DNA from: Dipteris shenzhenensis
Taxonomy: Eukaryota > Polypodiophyta > Polypodiopsida > Gleicheniales
Direction: 5' to 3' (one strand)
DNA: 64,000 nucleotides
NCBI GenBank assembly: GCA_047967505.1
Contig: CM106540.1
Below are positions 37,481-48,400 of the stretch, piece after piece; positions within the stretch are counted from its first letter, which is position 1, and the number at the start of each line of letters is the position of its first letter. The notes beneath the pieces are model-generated. The model saw only the letters and a list, made by a program, of their open reading frames with translations. It was not told where the DNA came from and did no database searches. A program made the position numbers and the translations under genes.

Positions 37481-37891
37481 CTACAGATAAAACCTACCAG
37501 TGGCAGTCAGATTGCAATGACTCTGATCAGTCAAAAAGGGTTATATCGATAGTATGCACATGAAAAAATTTACAAAACATGTCATTTCCTTAGGTATGAA
37601 AAGTGAGAATCATTATGCTTAACTGATATTAACAGAAGAGATGATACAAATAGTCAGTTCAAAAAGCCATATTCTCACACAAGGCTTAATGTACTCTTTC
37701 AAACATTGAGGTGCAAAATCAGGGAAACAAAGTTGATTTGACCTTGCACTTAACTTCAAGTACATGTACATATTTTGTGTAAGGAAGGGCTTAGAGAGAG
37801 ATTGGTGGAAGGAGATAGAAGTGGCAGGAGGAAGAGAGAGAATGGAGGACAAGGAGTGAGAAGTGAGGAAAGGGGTAGAGGGAGAGGAAGA

Positions 37892-38075
37892 GAGGGAAAA
37901 GGGTGAGGGGAAGAGAGAGATAGAGAAAGATTGGAAGAGAGAGTGTAGGCAGCACGTAGGAGGAAGGAAGTGGGAGTAGATATAATAAGAGGGAAAAGGG
38001 TGAGGGGAAGAGAGAGATAGAGAAAGATTGGGAGAGCGAGTGTAGGCAGCACGTAGGAGGAAGGAAGTGGGAGCA
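37892..38075. repeat. 97 bp tandem duplication, purine-rich on +
   Basis: The unit GAGGGAAAAGGGTGAGGGG..GTAGGCAGCACGTAGGAGG starts at 37,892 and again at 37,989. The copies differ at only a few positions. On the gene (minus) strand this is a CT-rich tract between the candidate TATA box and the thioredoxin exons, so it is likely leader or proximal promoter. Confidence 0.9.
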
Positions 38076-38127
38076 GATAGGATTAGAGGTCACATCCAAA
38101 AGTGTACATTGAGTGGTGGATGGGGAA

Positions 38128-38134
38128 TTATATA
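38128..38134 (-). promoter_or_regulatory. Candidate TATA box of the thioredoxin gene
   Basis: TATATAA on the minus strand, flanked by GGGAC and TTCCCC, lies about 360 bp upstream of the first candidate ATG and ahead of a CT-rich tract typical of plant leaders. An ATG at 38,109 opens only an eight-codon frame. If this TATA is used, the gene ends about 100 bp from the gypsy remnant at 38,230. Confidence 0.4.
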
Positions 38135-38229
38135 GTCCCTCCACATTTTCCACCTAAAAGGCCTCTAAAGGTCCTCTAAATAGCCTTTTTCCCCCCTCAT
38201 TACAGCCAACCCTTCCCATAGAATTTTTC

Positions 38230-40760
38230 CCTCAAAATTTTACATCTTGGCTGTCCAAAAAGATGCAGCAACAGCAACTACTAATCAGCCCAGTAGGAGA
38301 TAGGGGTAGTCCTAGACAATGCTTTCTGGCTGCTATGAATTCGCAATCCTCAAGGAGTGCCACTTGATAAGATACTCTATGTAGACTTGTTTTGGAGACC
38401 ATGGTCTTTGAAACCCATGATGTGCTCTGGGACATAGAGGGTATGACCCTTCTCATCCATAGGTGGTAGCTTAGGAAGAACTTGCACATGCTGTCCTACA
38501 TGCGGCTTCAGCAAGAACACATGGAAAACATTATGAATCTTGGAGGTACTGGGTAGCTCCAACTCATATGCCACCTCTCCAACTTTGCGGATGATCTTGT
38601 AGAGACCGTAGTACCTGTGAGCAAGCTTCATGTTGGTGTTATCTTTCAGTGAGGCATAACGGTTCTTATGGAAAAGTAAAAGCACATAATCTCCTTGAAA
38701 GACAAATAATTCCTGCATTCATCTACATACTTCTTCTGCTTGGCTTGGGCATCCTGCATATTCTTCTTAGCCAAGTGCAAAAGGGCATCCATTCTTTCCA
38801 AGTCACTTCTTGCTTGCTAATTTTTCACAGCCATGTCTGCAATTAAAGGCGGCATCCCAACCTTGCATCCATACATTGCTTTAAAAGGACTCATGCCAAT
38901 AGAAAGATGCTTGGTACTGTTGTAACAAAATGCAGCAAGAGCTAGCCACTTATCCCAGGACTTCTCTGTATCATGACAAAAATGCTCAAGTATTTCTCCA
39001 CCCATTTGTTCACCCTTTCTGGCTGTCCATCACTCTTAGGGTGGTAAGCAGTGCTACGTGTGAGAAGAGCACCCACTCCTGTGAATAATTCCTGCCAAAA
39101 GTGACCTATAAATTTTGCATCTCTGACATAGACAAATTCCTGAGGGAAGTCATGATGCTTAAAAACATGCTCAATAATTTGCCAAGCAACCTGTGATGCT
39201 GAATACCGGGTCTTAGTGGGTATGAAATGAACCTGTTTTGTCTATATATCCGCCACCACATAAATGCAATCCCATCCCCTCTCTGTAGATGGCAATCTTG
39301 TGATGAAATCGATCCCTATGTAAGTCCATTTGCCTTCTGGAATAGGTAATGGCTGTAAGAGACCTACGAGTAGCTAGCTGTCCTTCTTATTATGTTGGAA
39401 AGGCAAGCATTCAATCAGCGTGACATATTTAACCACATCCAGCCACATGCCATTCTAGATGAAGCTCTGTTTGATCTTTTCATATGTCTTAGTGATACCC
39501 TACCAGCACACATTTATAAAGAAGAGGCTGTAAAATCTTGTTCATGAGTGCCTGAAAAGTAGCTGGTGTATTGGTCAATCCAAAAGGCATCATTCTGAAT
39601 ATAAACCTCTCTCTATGCGAAAGGTTGTCTTGTGCTCATCTCCTTCTTTCATTCTAATTTGATAGTGGCCTGATCTCAAATCAATCTTAGTGAAAACTTG
39701 AGCACACTTAAGTTCATCCAACAGGTCATCTATCCTAGGGATCGGAAACCTATTCTTGATAGTGGCCTTATTCAAGTCTCTGAAGTCAATGCACATGCGG
39801 TATGAACCATCGTTCTTCTTTACCAAGAGCAATGAGAATGCGAGCGGAGAATTGCTATAAGAGATAAAATTCTTCTCAACCAATTCTCGCATCTGTGTTG
39901 CCATTTCTTCTCTTTCTACCTATACGGGGCCTTATTAATTGGCTTACTGCCAGGCTCTAGGACTATGGCATGATCAACGTCTCTCCTTGGGGGCAACTGT
40001 GAAGGCATATCAGCAAATACATCTACAAATTCTGAGAGCAATTTATGCTTATCACAATCCTCAACACGGAAAATGCTACCATCTTGAGATACTGACACAT
40101 TCAGCGCATAGATGGCACACTCCCTCTTGAACTCCCTGGCCAGCTGCCTTGTGAAAATGACCTGCAATTTAGGGGTTGCAATACCATGCAAGTTACAGAT
40201 CTACCCCACTGAGTGACAAAGCATTTAAGTCCATGCTGATTTTGCTCAATGATTTCAACCAATCACAGGCTAGGACAGCATCTATTGGGCCCATATCCAA
40301 TGCCAAGAGATCAGCTGCAAAATCATAATCATCAGAGAACTTGATTCTTGCATCCTCGCAAACATATCTACTAATCATGTGCTGTTCATTTGCCACCTCT
40401 ACTCTCAGCCCATGATCTATTTCAGTAGCAATCAGTCCCACTTTCTGTAAGGTTTTGCCATTAATAAAACTGTGAGTGCTACTGCTGTCCACCAACACGT
40501 GAACAGCCCTGCATTAATCATCCCTTTCAATATGATAGTTTCAGCACTTTTGGCACCCATCAAAGAATGAAGGGAGATGGCATAGAGTGTTGGCTGGGCA
40601 TCCCAATGAATTTCCTCTTCGTCCACAGGAGCATTACCACTAGCATCCTCACATGCATGAAAAGGCATAGCAACCTGATGCTCCACAAGAAAAGATGTCG
40701 GCCTACAACCTCGGATTCCACGAGTGGGCTGAATGTCAATTGATTGCATACCACGATTTA
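38230..40760 (-). pseudogene. Internally deleted Ty3/gypsy element
   Basis: Read on the minus strand: protease region near 40,600-40,440 (ISLHSLMGAKSAET, then VDSSSTHSFING, so the active site reads DSS where DSG/DTG is usual). A linker follows with VDHAIVLEPGSKPINKAPYR. Reverse transcriptase lies at 39,904-39,530 ([45 protein letters not shown]). The reading then jumps to integrase core text (near 39,330-39,250, [23 protein letters not shown]) and the tail at 39,005-38,380 (LALAAFCYNSTKHLSIGMSPF, then LLKPHVGQHVQVLP). The reverse-transcriptase palm with its catalytic DD, RNase H and the integrase finger are missing. Gag is absent upstream. Stops and shifts throughout: dead. It borders the thioredoxin promoter on one side and the hAT pseudogene on the other. 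Confidence 0.85.
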
Positions 40761-41039
40761 TAGAAGAGTCCAGGGACTAGATTCTGTCATCTGATACATA
40801 GTGATAGACACCAAAACATCATGATCAAAGGTAGTAGATACTAGAAAATTTAAAGCCGCCTGTAGGTACTACATCAAAACATCAAACTTCAAAGGCAAGC
40901 TGGAAAACATCATATAACAAACTGAAAAGGCTGCCAGGCTGCCAGCCTACAGGCTACCTACAGCCAAGAAACAAAGCTGAAAATGCATTGCAACTAATGA
41001 GGCTCGAGCCTCAAACTGCATCCTCATACTGTGCCTCAT

Positions 41040-41445
41040 TCTGATCATCATCATCATCAGTGCCATCCTCCTCCTAATCATCATCCTCATCCTCACCACT
41101 GTCATTCTCATGGGAGTTCAAATTACTAAAGCTGCTTGAAGCAGCAGCAACATCCATCCTTCCTGTAACAAGAGGGGCTGGTATTTTCTCTTCTCTCTCT
41201 ATAGGCTCTTGCAAAGCAAGTAGCCTCTCATCCTCCTTCTCCTTGATCATCATTTCCAAGGTTACTTCTATCTTCTCAGATCCCCTTTCCTTGATTTTTG
41301 AGATGAGTTGCAAAATTAGTATGGACGTATACTAAATTTTGCTGGAATCTCCTCTTCTCCCTCTGTAAGCTCTTGCAAAGCAAGCAGACTTTCATCATCC
41401 TTCTCCTTGTTGCTCATTTCCAAGGTCACTTCTATCTTCTCAAAT
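41040..41445 (-). pseudogene. hAT transposase C-terminus, split off by the young retroelement
   Basis: On the minus strand, text such as LISKIKERGSEKIEV, EKEDERLLALQEP and the acidic tail NDSGEDEDDD continues the hAT dimerisation region found at 49,493-49,720. The segment is tandemly duplicated: GCTCTTGCAAAGCAAG occurs at 41,205 and 41,369, a period of 164 bp. The outer copy is cut by the retroelement at 41,445/41,451. The nearest target-duplication base is 41,446. Confidence 0.75.
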
Positions 41446-41450
41446 CCCCT
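41446..41450 (+). other. 5' target-site duplication CCCCT of the chromovirus
   Basis: CCCCT at 41,446-41,450 is repeated at 49,488-49,492, directly outside the two LTRs. Five bases is the normal duplication length for Ty3/gypsy integrase. Confidence 0.9.
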
Positions 41451-42379
41451 TTTCACCAAATGTAAATATCCTAAGTCAAAGTACAGTTGACCATTTATTT
41501 GATCATAATTAAAGAGTTTTATATGTGTTAATTACGGTCAAAGAGTTATTTTTAATGGTCAAAGGATTGACTACGGTCAAAGATACTTGACTCTAGTCAA
41601 GTAAACCTGACTATGGTCAGAGAGCGTTGACTTCGGTCAACAAGACTTGGCATGCGCCAAGAGGGGTTAACCCCGGTTAACCAAGATGTGCCAACCTCGG
41701 TTGGAGAGACTTGGCTATAATTAAGGCGCCCTGACCTTGGGTCGAAGCTCTTTAATTATAATCAAGAGTGTTGACTCCGGTCAACCAGAGAAAATATATA
41801 TATATTTATATATATATATATATATTTGTTTAGATGTGCACATGTGTTCAGTGGGGACGCCCACCGTGACTAGGATTAGTCCACAGTGTGTTATTTGCAT
41901 GCAAAGCGCTAACAATTAATGGGTACCATGGTGGTGCGCTTTAATTAATTGTTGCAGGTACTGGCAAGGATTATTTTTCCTAAGCGAAGTGGGAGCCTGA
42001 CAAGCACCTAGGAAGCGGTTCGTGTGACCGAGAGCTTTGAAGACTCCAGAATGGCCCTAAGTGGCTTGTAATAAGAGTTAGTCTAGATTGTAGACAAGTG
42101 GCATGTTGCCAATTTGAATGGGGTTTGAAGCCCTTGTAAAGAAGGATTTCTTTTCACGTAAGAAGGGAGAGAGAGACTTACGAGACAGCTTCCTGCTGAA
42201 CTTTTGTAACAGTTTTTTTTCTGAAAGTAATAAAGACCTTCGGGGGGGTCCAGCCCGACAATTTGTCCTGGGCCCTAGTGTATGATCAGAGAGAGAGAGA
42301 GAGGGAGAGCTGTGGACAGTTTAATTCCGTCGTTGACGTGAAGTCATAGTTGTTTTTATTCCCCTCCAGTTCGGTTTTA
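41451..42379 (+). repeat. 5' LTR of the chromovirus
   Basis: 929 bp; offset to the 3' LTR is exactly 7108 bp. U3 holds twelve TTGAC/GTCAA cores. An AT-rich TATA-like tract lies at 41,792-41,826. AATAAA at 42,229-42,234 is a plausible poly(A) signal, followed by G-rich sequence. A (GA)n tract is at 42,287-42,302. Confidence 0.97.
41470..41785 (+). promoter_or_regulatory. Array of W-box cores in the LTR U3
   Basis: Twelve TTGAC words (either strand) lie near 41,474, 41,487, 41,537, 41,558, 41,568, 41,576, 41,587, 41,596, 41,627, 41,636, 41,770 and 41,780. Under one is expected by chance in 316 bp. TTGAC(C/T) is the core bound by WRKY factors, which act in defence and stress. GTTAACC words at 41,665-41,682 lie between. 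The same array is present in the 3' LTR. Confidence 0.8.
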
Positions 42380-42380
42380 T

Positions 42381-42392
42381 TGGTATCAGAGC
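42381..42392 (+). other. Primer-binding site for tRNA-iMet
   Basis: TGGTATCAGAGC, the standard plant initiator-Met tRNA complement, begins one base after the 5' LTR end. Confidence 0.95.
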
Positions 42393-43069
42393 GTAAGGTC
42401 TCATTTCCTCCCTAGGAATTGACGATCCAAGAAGTCTTGGGAAGCTGGGCCATCTACAAGGCTTTGTGAGCAACAAATATGGGGGCGACGTGCTCGGGAG
42501 AGCAAACTAGCGTTTAATGAAGTGGATGCTGGTGGCGAACAGGAGAGGCGTCTGATGAAATTTAGCGAAGGAAGTTTGCTACCTGGCTCTAGATTTCGAC
42601 TAGATATGGCTATGGGTGACGTCGGGTCCTGTTGATTAGGACATACGTCGAGCGTTGGCTGATGGGGCGATGGCTAGGTGCCGACGACCGATGTACAACA
42701 GCGCCAGGAGGAATTCGATGTAGCTTATACACGAATTCTGCGATTAGGAGAACGCGCCAGCAATAGCTAATCAGCGACGGGATCTGTGTGAACCAAATCC
42801 CAACTCTCTGTTCGGGGTGATTCTGCTTTATCTTCTGTGGGCGCTGACAGGGCTAGGGTGCCAGCCAAGGGTTTACGTGGTAGTCCACATAGGAAAGGCA
42901 ATGCAAGTTGGTGATGATGCCTGAACATTGGAATTGGCTGGGAAAATTCCGCCTTGTAAATTTTCTCACGGGTGAAGGTTTCGAGCGACGTACTCTTGAC
43001 GCTACAGAGTGTTAAGCCTCGTGGCCACGGAGTTACCTAGGAGTACACGTGGTAGATACGTGGATGCTG

Positions 43070-43450
43070 ACTCAGCAGTTGACGTGGCCAGGGTGCCACC
43101 TAGGCAGACACGTGGCATGCACAGAGCTGACGTGGCAGACACGTGTGGATGCTGACGTGGCAGCATGTGCAGGCTGATGACGTGGCAGTACAGGTGGCAG
43201 ACAGCTCAGATGCTGACATGGCACTGACACGTGGCAGCCAGCCTGGCAGACCAGTGGTTAAGTTAATCCTGGTAAAGTTAAACCCTGGTTGGTTGACCCG
43301 TGGTTAGTGAAATCCTGGTTAAGTTAATCGCAGTCAGTTAACTCTGGTTAGCTGAACCAGTATCTAGCTAGTTCAACTTTGGTCCAGTTAATCTGGCCTA
43401 ACCAGATCAGTTTGGTTGGTGTAACCAGAACCAGTTAGTCTGGTTAGACT
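43070..43450 (+). promoter_or_regulatory. Leader repeats: TGACGTGG sites followed by GGTTA-type words
   Basis: TGACGTGGC occurs four times (near 43,080, 43,130, 43,155 and 43,180), with variants such as ACACGTGGC and TGACATGGC between. TGACGTGG is a high-affinity plant bZIP site. From 43,255 to 43,450 the DNA is a string of GGTTAA, CCAGTT and GGTTAG words. Both lie in the untranslated leader between the primer site and Gag. Whether they act as enhancers is inference. Confidence 0.6.
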
Positions 43451-43881
43451 AACTAGCAGTTACTTCATCTGGTTACTGTTTTCACAAAAAAAAAAAAAAA
43501 AAAAAGAGACAGTTACAGAGACAGTTTTGGCCGTCAATTTTCTCCTGCCTGTCAGACTTTTACTGTCAGAAAAGTAGCAGAAAACCAGAGAAAAGCAGGG
43601 AAAACAGAGATTTGCAGAAAAAGGAGTATGCATGCCTTTGAGCAGTAAAAAGAGGTAAAAACAGATGCCTTTTGAAGCCATCTGCAGCAGCCAGAAAAAG
43701 GGCAACATAGTTGATGATGCTTTGGCAACTGTATGGGTACATGCCTTGAACTGACAGCCCGTACTGGCGTAGATTGTGAATGCAAAACACCTCTTGTTGA
43801 GGTACCTTTTCTGTTGGAAAAGCAAAGGTAGTGTGCATTAGTTACTTGCACAGTGTGAGAAAAATCTGCAGATCTCAGAAT

Positions 43882-44559
43882 ATGGATCAATCACCTATCC
43901 AGTGGGATTCTCAAGATAGGGATGTGCATCCAAGACAGAGGAATGTGCCACAATCTCAACAAGAATTTGAACAAATGGTACGCACTCGTATACAAGAACT
44001 GGAAAATCTTAAAAGGGATCCCAGGGCTCAGCATTTGTTTCCAGCAGAGGCTATGCCTAATCCAGTATATGACGTGCCAATGCCAGAGGCACACTCTCGT
44101 GTACAGTCTGAGAGAGAGAGATCTCATAGATCTCATAGGAGACGGTCCCATAGTAAAAAGAGATCGAGGCGTCATCACCGATCTCCTAGTCCATCACCGT
44201 CTACCTCGAGTTCGACTTCTATGTCTTCTTCTTCCTTATCAGATAAACCATCCAGGAAAAGAAGGAAACACGAGAAGTCTGGGAAGAGAAAATCTTCCAA
44301 AGCGACCAGGGAATTTAAAGAGGGAGGAAAATCTGTTAAGTTTATGACCTACAATGGACAGTATGGTCATACAGACAAAGCATTGCAGTTTATCAGACAG
44401 TTTGATGCTGCATTCGGTACTGAGAAATTTTCAGAATCCTCCAAGTTAAGAATGGTCAGCCTACATTTAACAGCAACGGCTAGTGCATGGTGGAGTGCAC
44501 TGACCACAGATGGATCAGCCCCAAGAAAGTGGAAGGGCTTCAAGAAAGCCTTCTACTAG
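43882..44559 (+). CDS. Chromovirus Gag, N-terminal part ending at an in-frame TAG
   Basis: The start ATG at 43,882 (MDQSPIQW) is preferred over the in-frame ATG at 43,831 because of its Gag-like start; the upstream residues look like leader. The product of 225 residues has an Arg/Ser-rich basic stretch, then the start of the retrotransposon Gag fold (FMTYNGQYGHTDKALQF, LRMVSLHLTATASAWW, WKGFKKAFY). TAG at 44,557-44,559 falls in the middle of the Gag domain, and the same frame continues without a shift. TAG is one transition from CAG. The following codons, CAG TTC, approximate the plant leaky-stop context UAG-CAR-YYA at all but the last base. Confidence 0.85.
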   Translation: MDQSPIQWDSQDRDVHPRQRNVPQSQQEFEQMVRTRIQELENLKRDPRAQHLFPAEAMPNPVYDVPMPEAHSRVQSERERSHRSHRRRSHSKKRSRRHHRSPSPSPSTSSSTSMSSSSLSDKPSRKRRKHEKSGKRKSSKATREFKEGGKSVKFMTYNGQYGHTDKALQFIRQFDAAFGTEKFSESSKLRMVSLHLTATASAWWSALTTDGSAPRKWKGFKKAFY

Positions 44560-45411
44560 CAGTTCATGCCTAAACAGTTTAGAGACCATGTTCTTCAAGA
44601 CTGGGACAGCTTGCACATGGATGCAGGAGATACAGTGGATGGGTACAACCAAAAGTTCTGGGATGCTTATTTGCAGGTTGCACCGTTCAAAAAGATCTCC
44701 AAAGGTACCCAGATGAGGAAGTACAGAGCAGGTCTCACTCCAAGAATTCAGGCAGTAGTAAATGCTTTGGGGGCAAAGAATATTCAAGATCTTATGCATT
44801 CAGCCTCAGTAGCGAGTCTTGTGCCGCTACAAGATCCATCTACAGTGCCATCCTTGCATGCAGGACGTGCTGATAAAAAGAAAACTGATTTTCAAAAATC
44901 AGAAAAGAAAGAGTCCCCTAAGGCTGAAAAGAAAGGGTTTCAGCCTCAGAAGCCGAGGGGTACTCAGTTCTCGAAGACCTATAAGGGCAAATCTCTATTT
45001 ACCCCAGAACAGATAGCGGAATTCCGTAGAGATGGGAAATGCTTCAGGTGCGGTAAAGAGGGGCATGTGGCTGCCCAGTGCCCAGAAAAGCCTTCATCAT
45101 CGAAGGGAAAAGAGGCAGAGAAGCCACGAGGACCGCAAAAGCCAATGGCAGGGGGAATTCCTGATATACTGGGTCATGCTCTGAACCCAGAAGAACGAGA
45201 ATTGCTGCTATCATGGGGCAAAGTTAGAGACCAGCAAGCGCTAATTTTATTTGATCCAGGGGCTACTGATAATTTCATATCAGAGGATCTAGCCCTGAGG
45301 CTGGGAATAAAGACGGAAGAGCTAGGCAGGGCTTTGGATGCCGATCAAATGTTTTGTGGGAATCCTGTGCCAGTTACTCCCTTGATAGGGAAGCTCCGTC
45401 TACATATTTAG
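44560..45411 (+). CDS. Chromovirus Gag C-terminus, zinc knuckle and protease, between two TAG codons
   Basis: Same frame as the preceding part; the first ATG is at 44,566. It completes the Gag fold (FRDHVLQDWDSLHM, GYNQKFWDAYLQV, MRKYRAGL), then carries a Lys-rich linker, the CCHC knuckle CFRCGKEGHVAAQCP at about 45,043-45,087 and the aspartic protease start LILFDPGATDNFIS near 45,243. The active site reads DPG instead of the common DSG or DTG. It ends at TAG 45,409-45,411, between protease and reverse transcriptase, again one transition from CAG. Confidence 0.85.
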   Translation, partial: QFMPKQFRDHVLQDWDSLHMDAGDTVDGYNQKFWDAYLQVAPFKKISKGTQMRKYRAGLTPRIQAVVNALGAKNIQDLMHSASVASLVPLQDPSTVPSLHAGRADKKKTDFQKSEKKESPKAEKKGFQPQKPRGTQFSKTYKGKSLFTPEQIAEFRRDGKCFRCGKEGHVAAQCPEKPSSSKGKEAEKPRGPQKPMAGGIPDILGHALNPEERELLLSWGKVRDQQALILFDPGATDNFISEDLALRLGIKTEELGRALDADQMFCGNPVPVTPLIGKLRLHI

Positions 45412-48400
45412 AGTTATGTGGATCAGGAAGACTTCTTCATTTCTCCACTGAAACATTATGATGTAGTTTTGGGGATGCCTTGGTTTCACCGCAAGGCAGT
45501 GAAGTTGACTCTTCCTGAAAGAGTGCTGGAATTTGTGCATAGGGGGAAAAATCAGCGTGTAATTGCCAGGAATAAAGGGGATACTATCCCCATTGTATCT
45601 GATGTTTCGTGCGGTAAAGCAATAAAGTCTGCAATTTCTGCGTACATGGTTTTTGTAAAAGAAAAAGAGACTGATATGCATGCTGAAATAAATGATGCAG
45701 ACAAAGATAAGTTTCAGTTTTTGGTAAACTTTAAAGATTGCTTTTCTGATGTTTTGCCAGGGGAGTTACCCCCAGAGAGACCAGAAGATCATCAGATAGA
45801 GTTAATGCCTGGTAGTGAGCCACCAAACAGACCCCCTTATAGAGTCAGTGCGACTCAGAGAGAGGAGATTATGGCTCAGGTACAGGACTTGCTGTCCAAA
45901 GGCTTGATTCAGCCCAGCTCGTCTCCTTTTTGTTCCCCTGTACTGTTAGTACAGAAGAAAGATGGTTCATTCCGTATGTGCGTCGATTATCGCGCACTGA
46001 ACAAAATGACCATCAAGAATAGATTCCCTATTCCGCGTATTGATGATGTCTTGGATCAGTTAAATGGAGCTTCAGTTTTCAGCAGGATAGACTTAAAGAG
46101 TGGCTACCACCAAGTGAGAATACAGCCTCAGGATGTGCATAAGACAGCATTCCGCACAACATTCGGGTTGTATGAATACTTAGTGATGCCTTTTGGATTG
46201 ACAAATGCTCCAGCCACATTCAATAGAATGATGGATTGCATCTTCCGGAAGTACAGGCATTTTACGGGTACTTTCTTTGATGATATCTTAGTTTTTTCTA
46301 AGACAGAGGAAGACCACAGAGAACATCTTGCTATAGTGTTTCAAGAGCTGAGAAATCATCAGCTCTATGCCAACAGCAAGAAAAGTGAATTCTTCCTGGA
46401 AGAAATCCATTATCTGGGGCATATAATATCCAAGAATGGGATACAAATGGATCCAGTGAAGATCCGTGCCATTCAGGAATGGCCAGAGCTGAAAACTGTA
46501 CATGAAGTTCGAAGCTTTTTAGGCTTGTGTTCTTACTACAGAAGATTTATCAGACACTTTGCTGATATCGCAGCTCCATTACATGACCTCACTAAGAAAA
46601 ATGCAGCTTTCACATGGGGATTATCACAGAAGAAAGCATTCAATACACTCAAGGAAAAGTTGACTACAGAGCCCATTCTGGTAGTTCCGGATCTGTATCA
46701 GTCTTTTGATGTGGATTGCGATGCTTGTGGAGAATGTGTTGGGGCTGCATTGCATCAGAATGGTCATGCAGTAGCCTATGAAAGCAGACGACTTCGGGAT
46801 GCGGAAAGATATTTAGGAATCTATGAGAAAGAGTTATTGGCTGTAATTCATGCTATCCATACATGGAAACATTATCTTTTGGGTGCAGATTTTACTGTCA
46901 AAACAGATCACCAAAGTCTGAAATACTTTTTGACTCAGACCAAGCTTTCAGAGAAGCATATGAAATGGGCAAACATGCTGTCAATGTATCATTTTCAGAT
47001 TGTCCATACCCCAGGAATTCGGAACAGAGTGGCAGATGCCTTGTCCCGAAGACCCCAGGTCAATAATGTAACTATTGCATATCATCAGGACCTGGAAGGC
47101 ATGAGGGAACAATATGCTCATGATTCTGATTTTGGTGAAATTTTACAGCAGATGCAAGAAGGGCAATCCACCAGTCACTATTCCCTGAAAGATGGGTATT
47201 TAATGAAAGATGATTGCCTATGCATCACCCAGGAGATGAGGAAAAAGATTTTGGGAGAATGCCATGCACCTCCCTATGCTGGACATAGAGGAATTACAGC
47301 AACAACTCTAGCACTAGAGAGGTATTTCTTTTGGCCAAGAATGCGCAAAGATATACATCAGTTTGTTACTGAATGCCTTACGTGTCAGAAAATGAAGTAT
47401 GATAGACAGAAGGCACCTGGCCTACTTATGCCTCTACCCGTGCCTCAGGCACCATGGGAAAATATTACAATGGACTTTATTTTTGATTTGCCGAGATCAA
47501 AGTCAGGGAATGATGGGATTTGGACTATCATTGATAGATTCAGCAAGCAAGCTCATTTCATTCCGGTTCGCAAAACCATAAAGGCAGATCATATGGCTAA
47601 GCTGTTCATGGCACAGATCTTTAAACATCATGGTATGCCTAAGTCCATTGTTAGTGATCGAGATCCCAGAATGACCAGTCTATTCTGGAGAGCTTTATTT
47701 GATAACATGGGGACGAATCTGAATTTTTCTTCTTCTTTCCATCCCCAGACAGATGGTCAAAGTGAAGTAGCAAATTCTACCATTTTGGATATGCTGAAAT
47801 GCTACGTGGGTGACCAAAGTTCAGACTGGGAAAAGTACCTACCGTTAGTAGAGTTTGCTTACAATAATACAGTACATAGCTCTACAGGGAAAGCCCCTTT
47901 TGAAGTCATATATGGGAAGGTGATTTTGCCACCTATATTGAGGACTAAAGATGAAATATTTGCAGCTGATCAGTTTGTAAGAGACCTCCAGACAGCTTAC
48001 AGCCAAGTCCGGACAGCAATTGAAAGGTCTCAAGAGAAACATAAAAGGGCTGCAGATAAACATAGGAGACAGTTGGATCTCAAGGAAGGGGACTGGGTAC
48101 TTTTAAAGTTTGAAAAAGCTAGGCTCCGCAAGTTTAAAGGCAAACAGAAAGTGTATGCAAAGTTATCTCCCAGATACTATGGCCCTTTCAGGGTTACAGA
48201 AAGAATAAATGAGGTTGCATACAGATTAGCATTGCCAGAGCATTGGAGGATTCACAATGCATTCCATGTGAGTCTTCTAAAGAAATTTCACGGACCAGAG
48301 CCTACAGAACCAGTATCAGAAGATCCACCAGAAGTGGATGAGCTGGAGGAAGTCCTTCAGCCAGAGCAAATTGTGTACCATATTGTACGTAAAGGCCCTC

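Noticed and set aside
37619-37852. A 77-codon frame as thioredoxin exon 1 with a Ser-rich transit peptide
   Set aside because: Its first codon is TTG, not ATG, and no in-frame ATG precedes it. Only the internal ATGs at 37,771 and 37,765 remain, so exon 1 was left open.
43831-43881. Upstream ATG at 43,831 as the Gag start
   Set aside because: It would add 17 residues (MCISYLHSV..) with no Gag character; the ATG at 43,882 gives a more typical start. Not decisive.
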